64,000 nt of DNA from contig JAHLKH010000071.1 of the NCBI GenBank assembly GCA_025526915.1, positions 57,270 to 121,269 of the forward strand, given 5' to 3'. Source of the stretch: Entophlyctis helioformis (Eukaryota; Chytridiomycota; Chytridiomycetes; Chytridiales; Chytriomycetaceae). Every line of letters begins with the position of its first letter. The first letter of the stretch is position 1. The position numbers and the translations under genes were made by a program. The notes below the pieces were generated by a model. That model was not told the origin of the DNA and did no database searches. It was given only the letters and a program-made list of their open reading frames with translations. Of this stretch, positions 43,515 through 55,008 are shown piece after piece.

Positions 43515-43856
43515 GTGCAGCTTGATTGCAGCCCCACTCGCCAGCCATCGCCAACACCTACGCCTGGACAAGCGAGTCCTGGAGCTTCTGGCGTCCATCG
43601 GGCAGCATCGCGTGAACAAGACGACTTTGATGATCTGGAAATGCCATCATGGCCAGATGAGCATGAACTGAAGCATCTCGAGCGCGAGTATCAGAAACAA
43701 GCAGCACAGCAGCAGCAGCATGGACAGCCGTTGGCAGCAGCAGCAGCAGAAGCAGTCGACGCATTCATGCAGGGATCGGACGAGCTGGGCTGGCTGTCCA
43801 ACCCAGACAACCTGAACCTGTTTCACGACCAACACGACTCTCAAGACATTGCTTGA
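43515..43856 (+). CDS. Probable last exon of an unknown gene (paralogue of the 15.5 kb fragment)
   Basis: The frame follows an acceptor-like CGTGTGCAG at 43512-43520 and encodes a Pro/Thr/Gly start, EQDDFDDLEMPSWPDEHEL, a charged helix, poly-Gln/poly-Ala and the tail NPDNLNLFHDQHDSQDIA. It has no ATG, and the upstream sequence is the retroelement ending 14 bases earlier, so upstream exons would lie beyond 40.85 kb. The tail is highly conserved with copy 1. It could be a real exon or a relic. Function unknown. Confidence 0.4.
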   Translation: MQLDCSPTRQPSPTPTPGQASPGASGVHRAASREQDDFDDLEMPSWPDEHELKHLEREYQKQAAQQQQHGQPLAAAAAEAVDAFMQGSDELGWLSNPDNLNLFHDQHDSQDIA

Positions 43857-44060
43857 CATGTGCAATGTATCCATCAGTATCCACCAACCCACTTCACACT
43901 TGATTGCATCGATGCATCCATCAACAAGCTGCCCTGTTGGGTGTGTCTGGATTGTCGCTGTTGTCGTCGACTGGTCGATTGTTCGTTTGTTCGTTTGATC
44001 GTTGGTTTTGTGTAGCCAATGTATATGTATGCACAAGCAGATTTTGACACCAAGTGGGAA

Positions 44061-44133
44061 GCTCCGTTAGCTTAGTCGGTAGAGCGTTGTGCTAATAACG
44101 CAAAGGTCACAGGTTCGATCCCTGTACGGAGCA
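44061..44133 (+). tRNA. tRNA-Ile (anticodon AAT), copy 2
   Basis: Same 73-base sequence as 15987-16059, with intact acceptor stem, A and B boxes and anticodon loop CTAATAA. Perfect conservation while the flanks differ suggests both copies are functional or the duplication is young. Confidence 0.95.
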
Positions 44134-44846
44134 TCCACTTTTGCCTGGTGCTCCCTTGCTTCACTTTTTGCCCCTCTGACAAGCCACGCCGCGCCACGCC
44201 ACGCCTTCCCGTGCATCGCTGTTGCTTTTGCTTTTTCTGCATGCCGTCTGCTTCACTCTGCCCTCTGCGCTCGAGAACGGCCTGTCTGTCCTGCTCGGCT
44301 GCCTTCACAAACAGTCGTCAAGTTCCACGACTCGAGCACGATCACGGTTGACTGCGCAGCTGCGTGTGCAATGACGGTGCTGCTGAGGCAATATCCACCG
44401 TCTCGCTTTGTGCTTCCCGTTTCGTGCCAGAACCAACAAACGATCACGCCTTGCCTTGTCTCTGCATTGCCGCGCCATGTGACTCTGAACCATACAGCTG
44501 GCACACACACACACACCAAGACAGCTCGACTGCAGCCGGACCATAACAGGCACAGCCAGATCCAGCCAGGCGTGTTAATTGGCAGTCGTGCTTGACCGTC
44601 TGCGCAGCCCTTGCGGTCCAGATCTTCCACTCCATCTTCGCGTCCTGCTCGTCCACTTTGGCATCTTCATCAGAATGGAGCATCTTGCTCCATTCTACAC
44701 AGTTGCCAGTTGGCCGCCAGTAGGAGGCGGCATGGTTTGGCTTTGGTCGTGCGTCAATGGATGCAACACGCCTCGCCATGGCAAGTTGGACGGTCATCGG
44801 ATGGTGCCTGCAACAATGGCTGAAGATGGTTGTCATTTGGTGGCTT

Positions 44847-46085
44847 TCAAGCAGATGGTTGCTCAAGCAAGGCGAGTATGCGAGGAATGCGCATTTGGTT
44901 GTAGCCAACACGATACCGAGTAATCGCATCAGCCATGCTGGCTCGTTGCTCCAGTGTCAGGCTCTTGATCAGGGTGGTAGCGATGTTGTCCGTCTTGCTC
45001 TCGATGAGTGCTTCGTATGTAAAGCCCTCAGTACGGTGGGCAAGAAGCCACTTGACGACATGCAGATGGCCACTGCGAGCCGCCCAATCCATCGCATTGG
45101 TCGTACACCCCTCGGTTCTGTTGGCATGAAGCCACTTGACGACATGAAGATGGCCGTTTTCAGCCGCGTGATCCATGGCCCACTCCGTGCATCCCGTCAC
45201 ACCGAGATCAAGCAAGAACTGCACAACATCAAGATGTCCATAGCAGGCTGCCTGATCAACTGCTTTGTACCAGTACGAGCTTGTCGCAGCTTGCCTGACC
45301 ATCCAGTCCTTGAGTGTGTTGTACTTGTTGTCGAGATGTTTGAGCAGGTCGAGGCATCCAAAGCGGATCGACATGCGAGCAAGTGCGATCGGATACGTAA
45401 AGTCGACCAGATCGAACCAGCCGTGCCGCATGGGAATGAGCATCAGTCGGCGGCTGTCAAAGTAAAGGTGGTTGAGCGATATGACGTAGTTGTTGCCGCT
45501 TGCTTCTGAGCCCGCACAGAAGCGCTGGGTGCACCGCGGAAAGCGTTTGCAGAGACGGCCGTACATCGAGCGAGAGTGTGCGTGCAACAGCCCGTTGTCG
45601 GCCGTCAGCCTAACGTCAGGCAGCAGTGCCAGATCACCCTGCCAGTCCATCTTGAACGCATCGATCCACAGCTCCAGTTTGGTCGCTTCGTCGAATGCGG
45701 CCGTGTCGCCGAGCATGCCGTTGACGAAGAGTGTGAGCGGGTCGGCGTGCTTGAGGATGATGGCGTGGATCTCGGCGGGCTTGCGGTCCCAGTGGCTGCT
45801 GCCGTACGCAAGGTCGCCGGTGGCTGGCGGCACCACATAGCGAGGCACACCTGGCTGGGCAGTCGTTGCTGCTGGCTGTCCTGACTGCCCTGGCTCGACG
45901 GCTTGGCTGCCACTCGCTCCAACGACCTGCTCGTCTGTGCTCTGCAGCTGGCTCTGCAGACGGCGCACATGCTCGTCGCTGGCTGCTGCTGCTGCATCTG
46001 TGTTGTCGTCATCGTCACAGCCGCTTGCTCGCTTTGTGGCTGTGAGGACAAGATCCACTCGACGCGATTGTCCAACAAGTGCCAT
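44847..46085 (-). CDS. Ankyrin-repeat protein of the HENRTEGCT type, copy 2
   Basis: 412 residues from MALVGQSRR. The N-terminal low-complexity part and the HWDRKPAEIHAIILKHADPL domain match copy 1. After DQAACYGHLDVVQFLLDLG it has only about two to three ankyrin units (EWAMDHAAENGHLHVVKWL, GCTTNAMDWAARSGHLHVV) before the shared tail TFEALIESKTD-like region and LALLEQPSA. The difference from copy 1 is 246 bases, an exact multiple of three, so whole units were lost or gained. Divergent from URA4 with 171 bases between start codons. Confidence 0.8.
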   Translation of the reverse strand: MALVGQSRRVDLVLTATKRASGCDDDDNTDAAAAASDEHVRRLQSQLQSTDEQVVGASGSQAVEPGQSGQPAATTAQPGVPRYVVPPATGDLAYGSSHWDRKPAEIHAIILKHADPLTLFVNGMLGDTAAFDEATKLELWIDAFKMDWQGDLALLPDVRLTADNGLLHAHSRSMYGRLCKRFPRCTQRFCAGSEASGNNYVISLNHLYFDSRRLMLIPMRHGWFDLVDFTYPIALARMSIRFGCLDLLKHLDNKYNTLKDWMVRQAATSSYWYKAVDQAACYGHLDVVQFLLDLGVTGCTEWAMDHAAENGHLHVVKWLHANRTEGCTTNAMDWAARSGHLHVVKWLLAHRTEGFTYEALIESKTDNIATTLIKSLTLEQRASMADAITRYRVGYNQMRIPRILALLEQPSA

Positions 46086-46256
46086 TGCAACGAACGAGAA
46101 TGTGGGACATGCACCGACACGGCATGCAATGGTGCACAGTGTTGATCCAGTCAGAGCTCTGGGCACACAAGCAGCGCGCTGAAGGGCAGAGAGCCCTGTC
46201 GGATTGTTGCCAACAAGTCGACGCGAGCACTTGGAATATCTTTTCACCACAAAACC

Positions 46257-46930
46257 ATGACGACTCTGAGCGTGCCGGCCGCAGACGATTTCCATGTCCA
46301 CCTCCGCCAAGGCGCACTCATGCGCACGGTGACGCCGTTCCTGACCAAGGGCGGCTGCCGTCTGGCCTACGTCATGGTGAGCATATCACCTGTGCCGCCC
46401 CCGTCTCTGCAGCAGCGGCTGACCGCATGCGACGACTGGTGCGACGGCGAATGCGACGGCGAATGCAGCCCAACCTGCAGCCGCCGATCAAGACCACGGA
46501 CGAGGCGCTGGCATACAAGGCGCAGCTGCAGGCGCTGTCGCCCAGCGTCGAGTTTCTCATGACGCTGTACCTCAACCCGGACCTGACGCCCGACGAGATC
46601 CGCAAGGCGGCCAAGGCCGGCATCAAGGGTGGGTTGGTGCGAGCCGTTGCAGCAGCGTCGTGAGTCTGTCGCTGACACCACGCTCGCTCGCTCGTTCGCT
46701 GCATGGATGGATGGCTGCAGGCGTCAAGAGCTACCCCCGCGGCGTGACCACCAACAGCGACTCGGGCATCGAGTCGTACACGGTGTACTACGACATCTTC
46801 CGTGCCATGGAAGAGGTGGGCATGGTGCTCAACCTGCACGGCGAGATTCCCAGCGACCCGAGCAACGTGAGTGCAGCAAGGCGTCACGCGGATGGCTGCA
46901 CGTGCGGCGAATGGTTGATGCTGACAAGCC

Positions 46931-47001
<71 letters not shown>

Positions 47002-47733
47002 GCAGGACATTTGCGTGCTGAATGCCGAGGAGCGGTTCCTCAAGCACCTCAAGCAGCTGCACACCGACTTCCCCAACCTCAAGATTGTGCTCGAGCACGC
47101 CACCACGCAGGCGGCCGTTGAAATGGCAAGTCGCTGCCGAGCCACACATTCGCAGCAGCTGCTCGTTGTACTCATTCTCGTGCCATCTCCACCCCGCATG
47201 CGTGCATGCGTGCACAGGTCAAGTCGCTCGGCCCGACCGTTGGCTGCACCATCACCGTGCACCATCTCGACCTCATTGTCGACGACTGGGCCGGCCAGTG
47301 CCACCACTTCTGCAAGCCCGTGGCCAAGTTCCCGCACGACCGCGACGCGCTCCGCGCCGTCATCAAGTCGGGCCACCCGCGGTTCTTCCTGGGCACCGAC
47401 TCGGCGCCGCACCCGCGCCACACCAAAGAGTCGGCCGTTGCAGCGGCTGGCGTGTTTGTCACGCCGCACGTGCTGCCGTACTTGGCCACGATCCTCGAGT
47501 CGTTTGGCGCGCTGGACCAGCTGAGCGGCTTTGCATCGCGCTTTGGCCGCGAGTTTTACGGCATCGCAGCTCCGGCATCCGCGGACCTTGTCACTCTCGT
47601 GAGAATTGAAGAGGGCGTCGCCGGCACTGAGCAGGTGCCCGCCGAGTTCCACTACACGGACGATGCAGGCGTGCCTCGCTCGGTAGTGCCATTCCGTGCT
47701 GGCAAGACGCTCAAGTGGGCCATCCGCTCCTGA
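46257..47733 (+). CDS. URA4: Dihydroorotase (pyrimidine biosynthesis, third step)
   Basis: Exons: 46257-46376, 46469-46628, 46721-46866, 47006-47125, 47218-47733, 353 residues (yeast Ura4 is about 364). It interconverts carbamoyl aspartate and dihydroorotate in the cytosol. Metal and catalytic motifs are present: DFHVHLR (HxH), the carboxylated-lysine site in KSYPRG, NLHGE, LEHATT and GTDSAPHPRHTKE with the catalytic Asp. The layout is the monofunctional homodimeric type, separate from the CAD fusion. Intron 4 (47126-47217) has a GC donor, and intron 3 ends in a (CTG)23 tract. AATAAAA follows at 47750. Convergent with the ZZZ3-like gene, 78 bases apart. Confidence 0.96.
46932..47000 (+). repeat. 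(CTG)23 tract at an intron 3' end
   Basis: Twenty-three uninterrupted CTG triplets run to the CGCAG acceptor of URA4 intron 3, taking the place of the polypyrimidine tract. Confidence 0.95.
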
Positions 47734-47811
47734 ACGCCATCTGCGCTGCCAATAAAAAAGGCTGGCTGGCATCTATGCATGCATCTATTTACAGTGCCAT
47801 CAGGGGCAGTC

Positions 47812-49759
47812 TCAGAAGCCAAGGTACGAGTAGTCGTCTGGCGCTCCTTGCACGGCCTCTGGCGTCTCGATTGCATCAAACGTGTGGTGCTTGGAATGCG
47901 TCTCTGTCGCATCCAGTGCGGTCAGCGCCACGCACCATCAGCACGTGCAGCACATCGTGCCACCAACTCCATTTACCCGTCTCGTAGCCAGTCGGATGGC
48001 AGTCGTCGCACAGATCGACCTGGATGTCTTCTGGACACTCGCGACACTGCCACCGCCGCCCGACAATGGGCTCTGTCCCGCATGCATCGCACTTGAATCC
48101 ATGGTGCACAGGGTCCGACACGTGCAGCAACGGCAGCCCGCCCGCACCCATTGCACCGGCGCCAACAATCGAGCGACGCCGCACAGGCAGCGGGGCAGCG
48201 GTTTCCGCGTCCTCGGGATCCGAGTCTGGCATGGCAATGTCTGACTTTTGAAACATGTACTGCATCCCCGACACAGCTCGTCGAGGGCGAGCTGCCGGAG
48301 CGTCGTTTACCGACCCGTCGCTGTCGCGTTTCTGTTTCTGGTGGCGACAAGACGAGCGTGAGCTTGGCCGACGCGAAGCAAGCACAGTGCCGGCATCACA
48401 CACCTTTTTCTTATCGGGTGCCGATGATTGCGGTGAGACGTACCGCACGTATCCAGAAATCTGGCATGACGTGTGCAAGTGTGAGTGTTTGAGCCAACAA
48501 GACGATTGCGAGATGCAGACCAAGGATGCGTACCTGCATCGCCGTGCGCGTGCCGTGTTCGTTGGCAATGAGACGCCATCTGGCCATGGGTGGCGCACAG
48601 TCGGGCGGAAACGCTTCCAGCAAGTGCCGCAGTCGTTCCTTGTGGCCCGCAACACAAGCACTCAGTCCATTGGCAACGCACACTGCAAGCGAGCCCTGCT
48701 GCCATGCTTACAATCTCATCTTGCGACCAAGGCGTCCGCGATCGTACAACCTTGGTGTTGGAGTCGTCGTCGGCGTCGCCGGTTTCTGCAGTGTCTGCAG
48801 CTGTTGGCGCATCCTGTGCCGCTGCTTGCTGTGGCGACGTTGCACGCGACTCGAGCGACGATGTGACGGCCATTGGAATGGGTTGCGTGTCGGCAGGCGC
48901 TGTGCCGCGCAGCAACGGCATTCTTGGCCGTCTGTATGGATAGTCTATGGTGTCCATGCATACACGTGTCAGTCGGCCAGTCCAGAACGCGAGATGGATG
49001 CAGCAGACGCCCTCTTGCATACCTAGCCTGGCGGATTGTCGCTGCCGGGATGGCTGGAACTTTGACAGATCGACATATGGCGAAGCGAGGACCTTTTGTG
49101 CTCGTGGCAGTGGCCCGATGCGCTGTGGATCCGTGGTTAGCCAGCCAGCCATCCATCCATCCACAGCAACGATTCTACAGACATCGGCACACACCTTGTT
49201 CGCAAAGTCGCTGACAAACTGCTGCGGGTCTGCGAGTGCAAACTCGCGCAGCTCGGTCAGCCGCCGGATGTCCTGCTCTGCCTGCTTCATCTGGTTGTTG
49301 AGGACCGTCCATGCGCTGTACACGAGCACATAGCTGCCAAGATCCGTGTGCAGGTCCCCAACATCGCAAGCCAGCTTATTCCATCAGTCACGGACGTGAT
49401 GGTTGTCAGGCAGCCGAGCCACGGCCAACTCACTCTTCGCTGCTGTGGAGCAGGCTCTGAATGGCAGAGTCTTGGGCCGTGAGCCCAGACTCTTGGGCTG
49501 GATCTGGATGTGCGTGCTCCTGCTGGCCGTGTGGTCCGTCTGCGTCGCCATGGTCGTCGTTGCCGTTTCCGTTGACGCTGCCGTTGGCGCTTCGATGCTG
49601 TTGATCAGGGCTGTGTGTGCGAGACGCATCGCCATAGCCAGCACCGCTGCCGTTGTCTGGACCATTGCCGTTAACGTTGCCGTTGCCGTTGCCGTTGCCG
49701 CTGCCGTCGGCGCACTCTCTGTGCATGCTGCTGCCCGCCGCGGACGCCTGCTCGTCCAT
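47812..49759 (-). CDS. ZZZ3: ZZZ3-like protein: SANT/Myb domain plus C-terminal ZZ zinc finger
   Basis: Exons: 49759-49434, 49374-49195, 49092-49023, 48944-48712, 48638-48534, 48460-47977, 47903-47812, about 496 residues. The N-terminus is Gly/Asn/Asp-rich. Exon 2 has a coiled stretch (NNQMKQAEQDIRRLTELREF). A Myb/SANT domain spans exons 4-6 (TPWSQDEI, ERLRHLLEAFPPD, ARWRLIANEHGTRTA). The ZZ finger near the C-terminus has CDACGTEPI, WQCRECPED and DLCDDCH. SANT followed by terminal ZZ is the ZZZ3 order (Ada2 is reversed). Animal ZZZ3 reads histone H3 in the ATAC acetyltransferase complex. Exon 1 to 2 is out of phase by one base, so that junction or base is uncertain. The others fit. Confidence 0.75.
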
Positions 49760-49816
49760 CACGTCGCCGCTGCCTGGCTGGTGTTTTGACCGAGATCGAG
49801 AAACCCGACGGCCGCC

Positions 49817-50891
<1,075 letters not shown>

Positions 50892-51147
50892 GCGGTGGTG
50901 TGCCAATGGACAGCCAGACGGACGGGCGGGCACAGAGACAGACGGATGCACACGGGTGAATGAAGCCAACGCGACAAGTTGATGATTGTCACTTTCGATA
51001 TGGACAGCGCGAGGTGCATGTGTGTAATGATAGTCTCAGAGATTCATTGAGTGTGCACAAGCGAGACGTGTGTGGGGGGATAGAGAAAGAGTGCAAGTCG
51101 GCGCAGCAAGGGGGCAATGTATGGATATCGCGCGCGCACTTGAGCGT

Positions 51148-52215
51148 TTAGTCGACCTCCTCCATCTTGGACTCAACCTCGACGTCCTCGAGGGGAGGGA
51201 GGTCGTCGTGGGCAGCGTCCATGGATGCATCGGCATCCTCGTCAATGGACAGACCAAGCTTGACCATGCGGTGGATGCGGCCGGCAAAGCTCGAGGGGTC
51301 GTCGAGCGAGAAGCCAGAGGCGAGGAGCGACGTCTCAAACAGGAGGAAGGTGAGGTCCTTGACCGTCTTGTCGTTCTTGTCAGCGTCAACCTTGACCTTG
51401 AGCGACTTGACAATCGCGTTGTCGGGGTTGAGCTCGAGCGTCTTCTTGGACGCCATGTACGACGACATGGACGAGTCGCGGAGAGCCTGGGCCTTCATGA
51501 TGCGCTCCATGTTGGCGGACCAGCCGTACTGGCCAGTGACGAGCACGCAGGGCGAGTTGACGATGCGGTTCGAGATGACGACCTTCTCGACCTTGTCGCC
51601 GAGAATGTCCTTGATCTGCTTGCACAGGGGCTCAAACTCGGCCTTCTGCTCCTCAAAGTGCTTCTTCTCCTCCTCGTCCTCCTCGAGCTCGAGGCCCTCC
51701 TTGGTGCACGACATGAGCTTCTTGCCGTCGTACTCCTTGAGCTGCTGGATGGCGTACTCGTCAATGGGGTCGACCATGAAGAGCACCTCGAAGCCCTTCT
51801 TCTTGAGCACCTCGATGAAGGCCGAGTTCTCGACGGACGCGCGCGACTCGCCGGTGATGTAGTAGATGTTCTTCTGCTTCTCGGGCATGCGGGTGATGTA
51901 GTCCTTGAGCGACGTCATCTCCTCGCCAGACTTGGTCGAGTGGAAGCGGAGGAGGTCGGCGAGCTTGGCGCGGTTGGTGGCGTCCTCGTGGATGCCGAGC
52001 TTGATGTTCTTGGAGAAGGCCTCGTAGAACTTCTTGAAGTTCTCCTTGTCCTCGGCAATCTCAGAGAACATCTCGAGCACCTTCTTGACAATGTTCTTGC
52101 GGATGACCTTGAGGATCTTGTTCTGCTGGAGCATCTCACGCGAGATGTTGAGGGGAAGGTCCTCCGAGTCGACGACACCCTTGATGAAGTTGAGCCACTC
52201 GGGGATGAGGTCCTC

Positions 52216-52253
<38 letters not shown>

Positions 52254-53973
52254 TGATGTTGTTGCGCTTCTTCTTGCCCTCAAACATGTCAAAGGGAGCA
52301 CGGCCGGGGATGTACAGGAGCGCGCGGAACTCGAGCTGGCCCTCGATCGAGAAGTGCTTGACCGACAGGTGGTCCTCCCAGTCGTTGGTGAGGGCCTTGT
52401 AGAACGACGCGTACTCCTCGTTGGAGATGGACTCGGGGTTGCGGGTCCAGAGGGGCTTGGTCTTGTTGAGCTCCTCGGTCTCCTTGGTGATCTCCTTGAC
52501 CTTCTTGGTCTTCTTGGCGGCCTTGGCAGCCTCGGCCTCCTCGTCGACCTCCTCGATCTTGGGCTTGTCCTCGTCCTCGTCCTTGGCCTCCTCGACGGCC
52601 TCCTCGTCCTCAACCTCCTTCTCAACCTCCTTCTCGACGACGAGCTGGATGGGGTAGCCAATGAACTCGGAGTGCTTCTTGACAATGTCCTTGATGCGCT
52701 TCTCCTCGAGGTACTCGAGCTGGTCCTCCTTCATGAAGAGGCGGAGCACGGTGCCGCGGCCAATGGGCTCGTTGACGGTGTCGCGGGTGATGGTGAACGA
52801 ACCGCCGGCGGCAGACTCCCAGATGTACTGCTCGTCGTCGTTGTGCTTGGTGATGACCTCGACCTTGTCGGCGACGAGGTAGGCCGAGTAGAAGCCGACA
52901 CCAAACTGACCGATCATGGAGATGTCGGCGCCGCCCTGGAGAGCCTCCATGAAGGCCTTGGTGCCCGACTTGGCAATGGTGCCGAGGTTGTTGACAAGGT
53001 CGGCCTTGGTCATGCCGATACCCGAGTCGCGGATCTCGAGGACCTTGCCGTTCTTGTTGGGGGTGATGCGAATGAAGAAGTCGCGCTCCGACTCGAGCTT
53101 GGACGGGTCGGTGAGCGACTCGTAGCGGATCTTGTCGAGAGCATCCGAGGCGTTGGAGATGAGCTCACGAAGGAAGATCTCCTTGTTGCTGTTGGAAGTA
53201 AATGTGGAGTGGAGCAGCAGGTCGTGGCGGGTCAGCAGGAGCGTCGGAGGAGACGGGGATATGTAGCGACCGGGGGCAGGGGGGGATGGGAGGGGCGGAG
53301 GCAGACACGCGGGGGGCGGAAGCAGTGCAGACGCAGTGCAGAAGCGGTCGGAATGTTGTGGAACAAATGGCGGGGGATCGGACGGGCAAGGAAAGGCGAG
53401 CAGGGGCAGGGCGAAAGAGACAGTTCAAGGGGCAGAGACAGGGGAGTGGCAGACAGGGGGGCTGTAGACGGACCTGTAGAAGGTGTTGATGATGAGCGAC
53501 ATCAACTGCAGGCGGCCAGAGAGTGAGACGGCGAGAGTGTGAGACGGCGAGCACGAGACAGCGACACGGCGGGCGAGAGTGTGAGACAGGCGGGGCACGT
53601 CAGTCACGTTGCATGATCAGCCAGCGCTGCCAAGCGGGCGGGCGGTTGCCGGTGCCTGTGCAGGCGGCTGGGCTGGTGCCAGTGCGGGCGGTCGTCGGTC
53701 GCTGGACAGCCAGGCAGGCACAGTCTGCACGCAGGCACGCACGACAGCACCACGCAGGCACGCAGGCTGCTGGCACGGCTCGAGCGGGCAGGCCACACAA
53801 CGACCGGCAGCGACCGGCAGCGACAAGCACGCAGACAGCCGACTGCACAGACAGAGCGACAGCAAGACAGGCACACGCAGCCAGACAGGCACTGCACAAC
53901 CACATATAAGCAGACAGACAGACAGACGCACCTGGCTGATCTCAGCCTGGAAGGCAAACGTTTCCTGCGACAT
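51148..53973 (-). CDS. HSP90: Cytosolic HSP90 chaperone
   Basis: Exons: 53973-53932, 53505-53474, 53188-51148, 704 residues. An N-terminal GHKL ATPase has [31 protein letters not shown] and [16 protein letters not shown] charged linker (Glu/Asp/Lys-rich, [11 protein letters not shown]) precedes the middle domain ([17 protein letters not shown]) and the C-terminal dimerisation part. The end, SKMEEVD, is the TPR-cochaperone motif of cytosolic forms. Both introns are near the 5' end (426 and 285 bases). Codon use is strongly biased, with G/C in third positions, consistent with high expression. An 818-codon open frame on the opposite strand is a by-product of this bias. Confidence 0.98.
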
Positions 53974-54032
53974 GCTGCGGTGGATTGAGACTGTTGGTTC
54001 TGGGGGAAAGCGGGGCTGCGTGCTGTGCGTGC

Positions 54033-54041
54033 TCTTTTATA
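54033..54041 (-). promoter_or_regulatory. TATA box and possible heat-shock elements of HSP90
   Basis: On the minus strand GTATAAAAG lies 60-68 bases upstream of the HSP90 ATG. Further upstream (54051-54110) TTC triplets recur at 10-base spacing (TTTCGACGGTGTTCC and GTTCGACGACGTTCG), which fits gapped heat-shock elements. Confidence 0.5.
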
Positions 54042-54339
54042 CGACGGCCGGTTTCGACGGTGTTCCTCGTGTGTCCCGCGTGTGTTCGACGACGTTCGCT
54101 GGCAGGCCATCGGAGTTTGGGGCTCGTCGAACACGGCAGAACACTGCAGAGCCACGAGGACTCTCGGGCCAGGCCAGATCCAACGCTCCCTGCTGTCCCT
54201 GCTGTCCCTGCCGTCCCTGCCGTCTGCACCTCCACCTGGCCCATCCCTCCCGTCTGTCCAGCTCATCGACCGCCGCCGCTGCCTGGATCTCGGATCGCAG
54301 CGTCCCGCACACCTTGCCTCTGCATCCGCAACCCGCACA

Positions 54340-54928
54340 ATGAATCACCTGCCCTGGCGCCAGGCCGTGCATCAGTATCTCGTCAAGGTCATCTCCGAGA
54401 ACAGGCTCTTCCAGGAGTTTGTCCACAGAACACAGTCGGGCATCTCGGACGGTGCGTCTGCCTTGTTTGTCCTGCCTTGTGTGTCCTGCCTGGCTGGCTG
54501 CCTGACTGCCTGCCTGCCTGACTGACTTGCTTGGAATGGAATGGAATGGAATGGATGCAGCCGCACGGCGCATGGCAAACCAGCAGCACCAACATCCGCA
54601 CGGCCAGCAGTTCAACCAATACCAGCAGCACCAGGCACAACGGCCGCCGCTGATCGAACCAGACTCGGTATGCCGTGTGCTGTCTGTCGACCTGTCCGCT
54701 GCACCGGCCGGCCGTCTGACTCTCTCTGACTGACTGACTGGCTGACTCTGCATGTTCCCTCGCCAGTTTCTGGCCGTCTTCTTCAAGGTGGGTCTCGCCC
54801 GCCTGCATGGCTCCTGCATGCTTGGATCGGCTCTCACACTGCCCGTCTGCCATGCTGACATGCTGGCATGCTGCCCATCGCAGGAGCTCAAGGACGGCTT
54901 CACAAACCTGTACAGCCGCAAGAAGTAG
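54340..54928 (+). CDS. Orphan 94-residue protein with a 21-base microexon
   Basis: Exons: 54340-54451, 54561-54667, 54767-54787, 54884-54928; all phases agree and all introns are GT-AG. The protein has an amphipathic start (MNHLPWRQAVHQYLVKVISE, then NRLFQEFVHRT), a Gln/His-rich middle (HQHPHGQQFNQYQQHQ) and a short aromatic end (FLAVFFKELKDGFTNLYSRKK minus stop). Exon 3 encodes only FLAVFFK. No family recognised; a mitochondrial or small-complex subunit is possible but unproven. An AATAAAA signal at 54952 precedes the syntaxin start by 57 bases. Confidence 0.6.
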
Positions 54929-55008
54929 CCCGTAATATCACTGCCCACCACAATAAAACCACATTCAATCGGACCTCCCCACTTGGCCATCCAATCCACA
55001 ACCGGCTC

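Larger units (their letters stand above)
43592..46237. repeat. Segmental duplication, copy 2
   Basis: Same order and orientation as 15501-18405: gene tail, tRNA-Ile, intergenic sequence, ankyrin gene on the minus strand. It is shorter because of an ankyrin-unit deletion and a contracted GTTT tract (43978-44000). Its right edge is 20 bases before the URA4 start codon. Confidence 0.9.

Noticed and set aside
44061..44133. tRNA as the primer for the adjacent non-autonomous element
   Set aside because: The tRNA-Ile 3' end (ACGGAGCA) does not complement TGGTCCGACTTCTCGG, so it is not the primer.
51070..53526. 818-codon open frame antisense to HSP90
   Set aside because: Strong third-position G/C bias of HSP90 leaves the opposite strand open. 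Its translation is Leu/Val/Gly-rich without any domain.
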